Shown: positions 21,261 through 32,660 of the stretch, piece by piece | Position numbering within the stretch: position 1 is the first letter of the stretch | Layout of the letters: every line of letters begins with the position of its first letter | Source of the DNA: Anastatus disparis | Lineage: Eukaryota > Arthropoda > Insecta > Hymenoptera > Eupelmidae | Assembly: GCA_017163975.1 (NCBI GenBank) | Contig: JAFFSR010000239.1 | Location: 7,130,001-7,194,000, forward strand | Direction of reading: 5' to 3' | DNA length: 64,000 nt | Program-made: the position numbers and the translations under genes | Notes under the pieces: model-generated | Databases searched by the model: none | What the model was told of the DNA's origin: nothing | What the model saw: the letters and a program-made list of their open reading frames with translations, nothing else

Positions 21261-24200
21261 CTTTCTTTTTTCATTTTTATTTTTAAGCGGCTTCAAGTGG
21301 CCTCGTGGGAGAATGACTTTATAAGATGAGGGGATAATTGTGTGTATATTGGTAAAATGTTCACAGGATTTTGATTTTTTTTATGCTCAATGGTTAGCTT
21401 ATTATGTGAACTTGATTTTAGGTATTGAGTACTATTGTCATAGATTAAAGTTTTTCTTTCAATTCATATTATTTTTAAAATTGTATTTTTTTAAAATAAT
21501 TTTTTATATTGATGGGCAATCATTTTTTAACAAATCATTCAAAATTAAAATTTTATAAATTAAGGTGATTATCATTTGCATGAAAAAATATTTCTGGCTT
21601 CAAATTTTATAAGATGTTTCATGAACTTTTAAATTTAAATTTAATTTATTTATAACTTTTTCAATTTTATCAATTAATATAATTCAAAAGAATAAATGAT
21701 TTAATTTTGATTTAAAATAAAAAATAATTTTTTAAATGATTTGATTTTATATAAAGAAAATAATTTTTTTATAAGTATTTTTAATTCTAATTAAATTTTT
21801 ATTTAAATTTAATTAAATTATTAAGCGTATTAACATTAATTTAAATGAATTAATTGAGTTAAAAAATTAATGTTGATTTGAAGAGATTAAAATTTGCATT
21901 ATCTAAATTTGAGTAACTTTAAAAACTCTTATGAGCCGCCATTTTGTCGGCGCAAGAGTATCATCGACTTAATAGATCCTTTGAGTGATTTTAGATAAAT
22001 TTTTATGTAATTTTCTAATAAATAACAAAAAATTGATTATTTTATCAATTGTTTTGCGTTTGCGCTCGAGGAAAAGATATAAAAAAACTTTGATTTTTGA
22101 CAACTTTTATTTTAATATATTTTGATTATAAAATTGTTAACCACCTAACTAAATTGATATTTTACTAAATGAAAAGCATATAAAATTAAATTTAAAACTT
22201 TAAATTTCATTTTATTTTTATTTCTAATAATTATTACTGTATGAAATTTTCAAAATAAATTTAATAATTATTTAATAAATCAAACTATTAATATCAAATG
22301 AATTTCATTATTTTGTTGTACCAAAATTATTTTGGAACAATAAAAAAAGTCATCCTGTAAATTCTTCATCTCTTCTAACTTTAGAATTCGTGAACGACAA
22401 AATGTCGCGCATTTGCAAATGACAATACCTGATTAGAAGCGTAGAAAGGATTTTCCATGAATTGAAAATGATTAGAAAAGATAGGAAGTGAAAATGAACG
22501 TGTAAAAAGAGGCCGTGGAATAAAGGAAAAGTGTAAATGACTTGACTTTGGAATGAACATTGAAATTTCCTGTCTACTTTACTTCTCTCTTCTGCAATTT
22601 AAGATTTTTCGTCTCTTTTATATTTTTTTAAATTTTTTGTTCAAACTATACCCAATAGACAACTGGTTCATTGCACTCTTGTTTTATATCTCAGTAATCA
22701 GTCTACGAACGCATTGAAGGGAAAACTCTTTGCGCGTCTAATGTACTCTCTTTCTCTCTTTTCTTCGATTAAAAGCGCAAACTTTATAAATGCCGTTCGT
22801 TCACTTTGCTGCCGAAACTTTTTGATGAGTTTTATTAATTAAGCGAATCGTAACGAACGAAAGGAACTTGTTCTTCTTTTTATCGTTTTTCTCTTTTTTC
22901 GTCAAATCAATTTGATAATTTTTATTCGATTTCCATCCGTTAATTACATTCCAAACAATAGTCATAAAAGCAATCGGTTTGGCTTTTATCATTGCTCTTA
23001 TTTTAATAAGATATCAAAGATTCAAAGAAGACTGATAAAAATTTAAAATTTTTACAGGTTATTTTTTAACTTTATTGCTCCTTTTTTGCTTTTTTAACTT
23101 CACAATTTTCTTCAACCGATTATAGAGTTTGATATATCTAAATATTTATAACAAACTAGTCAAAAAAGAAGAGGATTATTTACCAAAGAAAAAAAATTTT
23201 TTTTCAAGTTATAAATCCAAAAGCTAAACTCAAGAATTTAGAAAAATAAAAGGGCGCGAAAGTGAAAATCGCAGCCGTCTGTTAATTCTCTCTCTCTTTT
23301 TTTTGACCAGGTGTGCTTCGAGTTTTTTGAATCCGCATATTGAAACTGCAAACGCTATGTATACACAAGTCTAACCCAAAATCCATCAGAGCATCTGTCA
23401 GGCACACATATCCACACATTGCAATGGTGCGGGGTGCGCACGTTCCATTAATCTAAACGCCTAATAGTATCATGTTTTTCCATCCCTCCTTATTCTTCAA
23501 CTGCTTCGACATTTGTAACGTCACATCCCTCAATATTAAAGTTAGCGTTTTTTCTATGGTTATGCGGGTATAATATTTTTTTATTATAAGAATTAATGTC
23601 CATGCAAAAGTTAAATTAATTATTTTTTTGTCTGGTTGTATTGGAAGTAAAAAGAATCGGGAAAAACTTTTAGGAAAAATTAACATTTTTCTCTAAATAT
23701 GAAATTCAACTTTTTTTAAAAGCGTATTTTTTATTGATAACTTATTCAAGTTATTTTTAAAAATCCCTAGTAATACATTTGAAAAAGTTTTTAATGAAAA
23801 ATAAGAATAATCAAAATCTTATAATGATTATTTGAAACAATAACTTTAAATTTCAATAACATCGATAAATGACACTAAATCCAATAAATTAATGTCAACA
23901 TGATCTAATTAATCATTAGTAGATTGGTTGACCAAGACTTTATAGGAAGTCTACGCTAGAATCAACAAGTTGCTATGTACTAGGTTATGGATGCTTATTT
24001 GAAATTGATGAAGGATAAATGTATAACGCTTCTCTGACGTATCAATGAATCAACTTGGATGAATTATTGGGCTTTCATTTTCTTCGCGCATAAACGGAAA
24101 AACAAAAATTTCAAGAAAACGTGTACAGTTCAACAAAAATTTTTCTAGATTCATTTAAGTTTTATTTTTTTGATGAATTAATATTTGCGATTTTGACGAA

Positions 24201-25235
24201 AAATTTAATAAGAAATATTATTTTAAATATTGAAAAAAAAAAATATTTTTTTAAATAAAATTGAAAAATATTAAATTTTATCTCTGAATTTTCCTGTAAT
24301 AAAAGTATGGCATTGGTTAAATAATGTTTCAATTTACTTCAAAATTTATTATTGGTCATTAGGGGGCTTATGCTGCGAGTCCAAAAAAATCTAGAAATGA
24401 GCATTAGAAAGTACATAGCAATCAAGCATATAAAATCTCCCAATTTAAAGGCCAATTTTTGGGCTTTTACCCTCTAAATTAGCGCTTGTCTATGTAGCGG
24501 CATTCAAGTTGAAACAAAAGCGAAGAGACTCTTAGGTATCAAGAGTAAAATCTAATCTCTAATCTAAACGTTAAAATTTTTTTTTTTTTATATCTGTCAC
24601 GCTTTTCTTAATCTTCATTTTCTTATTGCAAGAAGTGAAATTTTTCTAATTCTTTTCTTTTTTTTGACATATTTATAATGAGAATGCTGAAGGATTTGCG
24701 AAAATGGTTATAAATTACATTTTCGAGAGAAATTTTTGTTGTTTTAGAAAATTTGAAAATACTTCAGAACCTCGAGAGTAAGCTGTAAATTATTGGTCTA
24801 ACGATTTATGGAATATAAGCTCTAGAACGAATTTTCCTTTTTATAACGCGGTCAATATACGATCTTTGCAGATTTATGATTAATTTTTTACATTAAAAAA
24901 AAAAAAAAATAGTATAATTTAAAAATAAATTTCTTTTTATTTTACTGATATGTTACACCGAAGTAGTATAAACATATTTACAATTTTATTTTAGTAAATA
25001 GGATTTAGAAAATTTTGTAGGATGCTTTTAAGGGCATATACACATAGCCGGAGTACAACGGTAACTCCCGCAGTGAATTTCTACGCTTAATCTCTTGAGG
25101 TACCGAGAGGAAAATTTTTCTATTCTCTAGTCACGTACTCTTTTTACAATGTTTGAACGGCGAAAATTTGAGGATAGAAAGGTTCCTAACATAAATGTTT
25201 TACTTTTTTTTTTTTTTTGGAGAAACTTTATTTTT
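21261..25235. other. AT-rich non-coding sequence
   Basis: Islands at 22380-22560 and 22660-22800 hold CT runs and CpGs. The part at 23270-23450 has a short CT tract and CpGs. The 12-mer TTGCTATGTACT near 23970 recurs inverted near 24410. Neither these nor the short ORFs give a convincing exon. Confidence 0.55.
21937..21951. promoter_or_regulatory. YY1/Pho-like site, copy 2
   Basis: GCCGCCATTTTGTCGGC: here the YY1/Pho match is extended by GCC on the left, giving the full GCCGCCATTTTG consensus. The central 15-mer is identical to 11305-11319, 10.6 kb away. A related CGACAAAATGTCG palindrome occurs near 22396. Confidence 0.4.
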
Positions 25236-25304
25236 TGAGTACGAGGTAAAAATGTCCTCTTCCTGCTATCAAAACATTGTAAATTTAAAGAGAAATACAC
25301 TCGC

Positions 25305-25826
25305 ATGTTCTTAAGGGATAAGCGTAAATATTTTAAAGAGGAAAATTTAGTTTTGTTCTTACAGTATATTTTCAGGAAAAAAAAACAGATTTTATCCTTG
25401 TTGTATACAAATTGGAATAATAAAATATTTTATTCAAATATTTCAATAGTTAATGAGAATGAATTAATTTTATTGATAAGAGAAGCTTATTACGTTATTT
25501 ACAAAATAATAACAAAAGCGATTATTATTTTTGAATGCATTGTAAATTTTACCAATGACTGTATAAATATGATGGAAAAACCTCAAAAACAGTATAAGTT
25601 AGAACTTTATAAAAGAATGATTCCAAAAATTCTCGACACAAGATTAAATTTCAGTCACGTATATACCTCTATAACAAAAAAAAAAATACAAATCCGTAAA
25701 AGAAAAGCTAAATCTAAAACTCGTAGAAAGCCCTCCACATCGCACTTATATTTTTTTCTGAAGCTCAACTCCCTTTTCCTTTCTAAAAGAAAAAAGAAAA
25801 TTCAACGCGTTAAAAAAAGTACATAA
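25305..25826 (+). CDS. Orphan ORF, 173 codons
   Basis: An ATG-initiated frame of 173 codons in AT-rich DNA; the frame is open for about 25 more codons upstream, to a TGA near 25230. The protein is basic and not a simple repeat. It has a central part rich in I/L/Y (for example LILLIREAYYVIYKIITKAI) that could be membrane-associated or a hydrophobic core, then a lysine/arginine-rich tail. No known family or motif is recognised. At about 9% stop frequency per codon a frame this long is unlikely by chance in any one place, though across 64 kb and six frames it is not impossible. There is no clear promoter or splice context. It could be a lineage-specific gene, a transposon remnant or chance. Confidence 0.25.
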   Translation: MFLRDKRKYFKEENLVLFLQYIFRKKKQILSLLYTNWNNKIFYSNISIVNENELILLIREAYYVIYKIITKAIIIFECIVNFTNDCINMMEKPQKQYKLELYKRMIPKILDTRLNFSHVYTSITKKKIQIRKRKAKSKTRRKPSTSHLYFFLKLNSLFLSKRKKKIQRVKKST

Positions 25827-26339
25827 ACTTTTTTTTTCTCTCTGCAACGCAGCAATAATATCAACAACATTACTACTTGTAGAAAAATCGCGGGCTTGAA
25901 TTGACGCTTTAGTGTACAAAAAGAAAAAAGAAATTAAAGAATGCATCGCAAATGGTGTAATATGATTGTAGAATCATAACGATTACTAAAAATATTCAAA
26001 ATGAAGATTAAAACAAAAATAGTTTTTAAAAAATTTTATAATGAAAGATTATTTCAAATCAACATTAAACGAGTACCCATGTACACTTGACCAATAATTT
26101 TTTTTAAAAAACTAAATGGAAAAGACATTTACGTTCATTCCGTAAAATGTCGATGTTCAATTTAAAACATTGCAGATTATTACCCATTCGCGCAGCATCT
26201 CTTCACAATGATCTTTACACTTAAGAGATATACACGGCTCTCTTTTGCTACATACTATATACATATGAAAGAAAACGAAAAATAAAAAAAAAAAGACAAC
26301 AACAAATTCAAAATTGTCTGTCAAAGCATACTCATAATA
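25827..26339. other. Non-coding sequence
   Basis: AT-rich sequence with poly(A) and poly(T) patches. No exon or repeat stands out. Confidence 0.55.
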
Positions 26340-26920
26340 ATGCAAGTCTCGCCGGTGTGTGGTGCAAAAGAAAACAAAAAAAAAGTTCAAGATTTGCGCC
26401 TTGGCGCGCTATCGCTTTTCTCAGAAGCCATAAGAACTTTCTCTCTCTCTCTCTTTCTTTTTTTTCTCTGTTGTATTATAGTTTGTTGCCGAAGAGCTTT
26501 TCGCTGCGGTCTCTCTTCTTACTCCATTGCTGCTTGCTATACGGCGTTGAATAATCGTAAACTGCGGCTCGTAAATTATTTTGGCCGTCGCCTTAAGTGT
26601 GTGTATGTATATATACGTATGAAGAGAGCGAAAAGGAAGAAGAGAAAGAGAAGAGTCCTCCTCTCTTTCTCTTTTGGCGAGATTGACAAGTTATACGGGG
26701 TATGGGACTTTAGCGCTTTTTGCGACGCATTGCATATATATATATACGTGCAGCACTTGTTGTGCAGAGAAAGTCTAAAGGTGTGTACGTGCATGTGTGC
26801 GTATGTGTTGTTGTTAGAACCTCTATGCGCCGCATATAACATGTCTAGACGACTCAAAAGAAATGAGATTGTTTTGCTTTTGTTTCATGTTTTGACTGCA
26901 AAAGGCGAATAGGTCAGTTT
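26340..26920. promoter_or_regulatory. CpG/CT island containing a 190-codon open frame
   Basis: Starts with GCGCCTTGGCGCGC (about 26396-26410, a near-palindrome), then a CT tract, a purine tract at 26620-26660 and TATATATACGTG-type runs. A 190-codon plus-strand ORF (26340-26912) crosses all of these. Its C/L/S-rich then K/R-rich composition mirrors the CT and GA tracts, so I regard it as a by-product rather than a gene, though its length is unusual. A complementary K/R- and H-rich frame exists on the other strand. Confidence 0.3.
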
Positions 26921-27095
26921 CTTCGAAGTGTGAATTTGGAATTGGGTAATTAAAAAAAATTCTTTTTTTCTCTTTCTTTTCTCTCGTTTTGCTGAAATTA
27001 TTTTCTTCGGAGCTTTTTATTTGGATCTTATGTTAATCTGATTATTGATTAGTTATTGGAAAATATATACGGTGAATATTTTATTCAGTACTCAC

Positions 27096-27153
27096 ACCAG
27101 TGGTCAAACAAAATTAGTTCTAAGCATTCTACTGCACTTTTTATGATGCTTAC
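27096..27153 (-). other. Recursive splice site with 58-nt recursive exon
   Basis: On the minus strand TTCTTGTTTTTCTTTCTG precedes TTTCAG, and GTAAGC follows at once (junction 27153/27154). That makes a strong 3' splice site fused to a strong 5' splice site. A second donor, GGT|GTGAGT, lies 58 nt downstream and would define a recursive-splicing exon. In flies and vertebrates such exons are recognised by exon definition and then removed by use of the upstream GTAAG. Read as a retained exon it is open only in phase 0 (VSIIKSAVECLELILFDHW) and exits at phase 1. It lies 9.88 kb downstream of the similar site at 37033. Confidence 0.7.
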
Positions 27154-27990
27154 CTGAAACAGAAAGAAAAACAAGAATTTAAGTTTTGATAGTCAATGTA
27201 TAATTATAATTTAATATTATAAAAAATTTTTAAATTCTGTTAAGATATTGCTTCGATTTTTTATAAAAAAAACAACAAAAATGCTTAATAAATAGAAAAA
27301 GATGAATCCTAAAAGAGTGTGATTAATGTAAGCGAACAATCACAAAAAACCTAATGAAACGATATAAATAACAATTTTAAAAAGATGAGCATAAAAAAAT
27401 TAAAATAATTTGAAATTATTTCTAAAATTATAAAATTAAAATCCAATGCTATTATTTTGATAAAATTTAAATAATTTTAGAATATTTTTTGTTAACATTA
27501 AATTAATATATGTTAAAAGTATTGTTAATCTGGGAACGTTTACGATGCTTAATATACTATTAGAATAATATGTTTACTTGTTATTTAAAAGCTTTGTAAA
27601 ATAAGATAAATATTGTTTAATAAGCTAGAAAAATTCTGAATGAAATAATTACGACTTAAAAAATGTAATAATTTCAGAAAGCTTACAAACATTATAGGCT
27701 ATTGTAGTATATATATTTTATCTTCTTTTTTAATCTTAAAACATCGAAATTTTTCAAATTTAAGCTTTCCAATAAAAATCATCTCGCCTCTGAGAAATGT
27801 TACTTGCCACTTTCATTTTATTTAAAATAAATTATTCATTTATAGATTGAACTTATAAAAGTAACTAGCCAATTATTAAAGAATATTATGTCATCGTCCG
27901 TTTCTTGATTTTCAATTGAAATGATTATATTTTCATAATAAGTAAATAATTGTCAAGGTTGGCCATTACGCCCCACTATCTCCTCTAATA
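27154..27990. other. AT-rich intronic-type sequence
   Basis: Beyond the pyrimidine tract of the recursive splice site there is nothing that I can identify. Confidence 0.6.
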
Positions 27991-29340
27991 TTACTACCGT
28001 AAGGCATGAGAGACGGCGTGTGGTCATCGTTGTCGTCGCAGTTCACTCACTTCTTTCCTCTCCCTTCTCCTTTTTCTTCTGTGTTGATGCATTTCTCTCT
28101 CTTTCTCTCTCTCCTCTCCGCTTCCTCCCTCCCTTTACCTCGTGCACCCGCTTCACCCCTCCCCCCTCTCTCTCTTAACTTCTCATTCGCGCTCGAGTGA
28201 CTGTAGTATATGCGTAGTAGTAGTATAGTATACACCAACAGAAAGAAAGAGAAAGAGAGAAAGAAAAATTAACCGGATGTATTTTACGCGAGGTTATGCG
28301 TTGTGGATAAATTATTGAATGGTTTGACATTTTTTTTTAAATTTTCGATTTTTTTCTTTGTTTTCCGAGAAAGGTTTGAGCAACAGGCTTTTAATGAGTC
28401 AATATCAATTGAAGTTTTTTATTTTTTTTTTTGAGAAAAAAAAATACAAGCTTGAAAGTATTGCGAGGGAAAATGAAATTTTATACTACAAGTATTAATT
28501 TTATTTGTTTGGATTATGATTACTTGTAGAAACAACTTTAATATGTATTCAGCAAATAGTTAAATGTTGCATTAATAATTTTAAAAAATATATACAGAAA
28601 CTTGTGAATAAGATTAAGCATTCGTATAATAAATTATGGTCATTAAAAATATTTACAACCGTCTGATAATAATCAATTTTAAACTTTATTGCAATTTTTT
28701 TATTCCTTTTCTTTTTTAATTTCATAAACAAACATTAACAACTTCAAAAGCAAATTGCAACGAAAATCCAGAACTAAATTTTTAAAAACTTTAAAATTTT
28801 AATAAGCAAAAAAATAACGTAAAAATCAATTTTAAAAAATCATAATAAAAAGTGCAATAAACAGAAAATTCTTTGTTAAAAAAAAAAAAAAACAACAAGT
28901 AAAGTATGAAGATGTATACACACGCAGCACAAGAGAGAAAAAGAGAGAAGAGCGTCGGTTTTTTTTATGCACGTTTATATAGCGGTCGATGCACTACGCA
29001 TGCGCATTTAAACTAAAAACACAGTCGGCGCATTTTGCCGCCTGCCGAGAGTCACTGAATGAACTGGCTACCCCTACCCCTCTCTCCTCGTATACTCTTT
29101 TTCTTTCTCTAACAACATACCGCATTCGCTTCTCTTATTCCCCCCCCTCTCCCCCTTCTTGGGCTAACATATACATATACACACATTTCCGTAGCGCATT
29201 CTCCTTTCTGTCTCTCTCTCTCTCTTTTTTTCTCTTCTGTCTCTGTTCTTCAGCAATATAGTAAGAGAGAAACGTTTGTTTTCAAAGCGCGCGCATGCAT
29301 ATAGCTCTCCTCTATCGTGTACTGCATCGTAGTAAATGAT
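27991..29340. promoter_or_regulatory. Split CT/CpG island with an NRF-1/Ewg site
   Basis: Two richer blocks (27991-28270 and 28910-29340) flank an AT-rich middle. The first is strongly pyrimidine-rich. The second contains CGCATGCGCA at 28997-29006, a good NRF-1/Erect-wing consensus, followed by GTCGGCGCATTTTGCCGCC and a CT tract at 29207-29240. ORFs over the CT tracts are low complexity. The motifs suggest a promoter or enhancer; no strand or start site can be assigned. Confidence 0.35.
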
Positions 29341-30200
29341 TTGTCGTATATATAGTAAAAGTTGTGTTGTAAATTTTTTGTACACGCTATAAGATACGTT
29401 TTTTTTTTCAATGAAGTTAAAGATTCAAAGATTTTCCACTGTAATAAATGAAGTTTAATACTTGATTTTACGATAAGCATAGCTTATTTGGGTTAATATT
29501 TTTGAATAAAAATTATTCGATTAATTAATTATTACAATAATTTAATTTAAATATTTTGAATTTAAAAAGTATATTAATATTATTCTGTCATTCACATGTG
29601 TAAACGTAAGTGTATGCATGTTTACATTCAACAATACTAGAATGCATTTATGTACGTCCTCTTACTATTTCAAAAGAAGAAGTAATGAAAGAAAAAAAAG
29701 ATGAGTATATAGAAAGGATAAAAGAGATAAAATGCCACTAACATGACGTACACTGGCATCGAAGTTAGCTATCATGCATATATAGTACGCAATAATCATG
29801 ATTATGATGATCAAGTTGATCGTTACTTCCTGCTGCTGCTATATGACGATTCTTTCTCCATCCGTTTCCTTCCAGACTATTTTCTTTTATGATGCTCTTA
29901 TTAAGATGGCTTTTTAAATGAAATCGTAAAATATCAAACAGCAAGATGGACATTTTTTCATCAAGCCTTTAATTTACGTGTTAAAAAATAGTTTTATATA
30001 TCTTTTGACAAAAACAAATATGCTCAAAAAATCATCATGCTAATGTCAACAATTTTCTTTTGTACAACAAAAGTAAAAGCAAATGCAAAAATGAGACACC
30101 AAAGTTCCCGAAATTAATAAAAAAAAAAAAAAAACGAAGAAGTAACATTTAAAAAGTACATCTTGCTTGAAACTTAAAAACATTTGAAATTCCCGTGATA
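29341..30200. other. AT-rich non-coding sequence
   Basis: No exon is supported. A short GATGATCAAGTTGATC stretch (29808-29822) is locally palindromic. Confidence 0.55.
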
Positions 30201-31082
30201 CTTCCTGACTAGAGCGCTCGCATTCCATACTCGAAATGGAGCGCGCGCACGCCCCAGAAAATTCCTACAATAAGGCACACTCTTTCTTTCTCTCTTTCTC
30301 TTTTATTTTTGCTCCCTTATGTATTATATACTGTTTTGAAACGGAGGCCAGTGACATATGCTTCGCGCTCTCTTTTTTTTTCCCTCTCTTTCTCTATTGC
30401 GCAGCTGCTATTTGGGAGTTTTCTTTTACTTTATTCTTTTTTCATTATCTTTGATACATATATATTTTGAAGTTTTTTTTAGTAGGTTTTGTGTTTCTAT
30501 GACTTTTGATTGATTTTTTTCTATCGTTCTCTTGATTAAATTGACTTTTAAAATTATCATACATTTATAATAATTTAATTGAAAAAAAAATAATTTTAGA
30601 AGTATTTTTATATTAGTAAGAAAAAAATTGTAAAGTCTTTATGAAAAATTTAGGTAGCAGATTAGTATAACAAAATTCAATCGTATTTTAAGAGTAAAAA
30701 GAAATTAAAATCAATCCAAAAATTAATGCTATTTTTTAATAAACTATAATTGTTCTATATTCGAAAGATTAGATTTTTAATAAATCTACAAAATCTAACT
30801 GATGGTAAATATGACCGTCATTGCATACATTCAAGACCTGTTACACGAAAAAAAAGAAAAAAAAAACACAACATCTAGAAGCATCTTCTGCTCTCATATT
30901 TATATATACTATCTCTTTCTTTGACTACAATGTCTGTCTCAGGGGCTTGTTGTTGTCGGTATAAAAGGTTTGGGTCGGTGGGTGACACGTTTCGGTGTAG
31001 GCCGAAACACACAAACGGTAAACCTGATATACATACATACACGTACATTGTATACGTGTGTGTATATATACACATATTTACA

Positions 31083-31120
<38 letters not shown>

Positions 31121-31300
31121 TTGGTTGGTTGGGGTATTGATTTGTGTGGAGCGCGCGAAAAGCAGAGGCCTCCGCCCTTCTCTTGTGTGTCGAGAGTTGA
31201 GAGAGACCACCCCTTTTGCCTGTAGCATATGAGATTTCGTATGTTTCGCGCTCTTTTTTCTCAAACCTTTTTCTTTCTTCTTTTTGTTCTTGTAGAATCA
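30201..31300. repeat. Islands with (CT)17 and CA/TG sequence
   Basis: A CpG/CT block at 30205-30440 and a second at 30930-31250 are separated by AT-rich DNA. The second holds GGCCGAAACAC-type CpG sequence, TATACGTGTGTGTATATATAC and an uninterrupted (CT)n run at 31085-31118 (17 units). ORFs on both strands (103-129 codons) are driven by the repeat and are not credible genes. GA/CT repeats of this length bind GAGA factor in flies and can form triplex DNA. Confidence 0.5.
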
Positions 31301-31960
31301 AGTTTTTAAGATTCCAAGGATATATTTAGATTTCGCTTATAAAGTCGATTCGATGAATTTTATTTTTTTTAAATTTTTATAATTGTATATTTAGTTTGAA
31401 ATTAAAATTATTTCTTTGGAATACTACCTATATAATTTAAAGGATTTATGGCTTTGTCGTTGAAATTCATTTTGTATGGAAAATAATGAAAAGTTTTTAA
31501 AATTTGATCGAGTTAATTTAATTTTTTAAATACATCAATTGTAAAATTAAAAAAGTGTATGGCAAACATTTGTAAACCATTTATAATTTCATATAATTTT
31601 TTGCTCAATTTTTTTATGATACTTAAATATAACAATTTTAATATTTATTTAATTTCACTTGCGTATAGAAGTACAGTATGAATTTGAAAGTTAGGATGCA
31701 ATTGAAGTAGTATTACTTATTGTAAGTAATTCAATAAATATAGAATTTTCTGATATTAGAATGTTTATTCTTTAATTTTCATTGATATGCAATGCTTGAA
31801 AATTAATTTAAAAAAGTTTATAATTTCATTAAAAAAATTTCTTTATAAAATCATTGAAACTTCGAAATAATTAATGAATTATAAACAAAAACACACTAAA
31901 AGACTTTTCCAATTTTTTTTTCTTTTTATTTCATCTTAAATAAAAGCCATTGCAATAGAA
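31301..31960. other. AT-rich non-coding sequence
   Basis: Nothing identifiable. Confidence 0.6.
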
Positions 31961-32660
31961 TAAGGCAAAGAAGCGCCATGACGCATGCTACACTAAAAAA
32001 ATTTACTCTAACGTTTTTCCTTTTTGATTCTCTTTCCTATATACACTCTCTTACTTTATTTTTGCACATGATATATATACGTGTACACACACATCTCTTT
32101 TTGCATTTTTTTTTGTACATACTCTCTCTACCACACATGCATAAAGTTCGCTTTCACTTACTTCCATTGTCTGGGTTAAAAAGAGAAAGAGAGAGAGAGA
32201 GAGAGGCACTGAAAAGATATCCTTTGGGTGGGTCAGGGCCAAGGGAGGTTTATGTTTGTTGCCTTATATGTAAAAAACATACGTATACAGAGAGAGATGA
32301 AAAGAGTAGGGGAGACTATGTCGGCCCACACACACACATATATAGATATATGTGTGTGTGTGTATGTGTACGATGAAGGTATAGAGTTCGGTGTATATAA
32401 ACGTAAAATCGAGGTCCTTGCACCCTTTTTTGAGAGAGAGCAAGAGAGAGAAAGAGAAGAGAGGGTGCAACAACCATGCACCGTATATACAGCCGTCTAT
32501 GTATACACAAGTAAGCCCGAAATTCGAGCTCTATCCACCTGGGTTTCATCAACACATTTTATACATACATATATATAAATACTCTCTTAAATTAATTGGC
32601 AAACGTTAACAAGCTTTGCATAGCGTTAGGTCTCACTCTGTCTCTGTCCTCGCGTTATGC
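31961..32660. repeat. Island with GA runs and a CA/TG hairpin
   Basis: Contains a (GA)n run at 32182-32205, further GA blocks at 32290-32300 and 32433-32462, and a near-perfect (CA)n-ATATAT-(TG)n inverted repeat at 32327-32363. Overlapping open frames on both strands arise from these repeats. A TATATAAA-rich segment near 32392 has no associated exon. Confidence 0.5.

Noticed and set aside
26340..26912. 190-codon plus-strand ORF
   Set aside because: Composition tracks CT, GA and TATACG tracts in order and the opposite strand is also partly open; not called as a gene despite its length.
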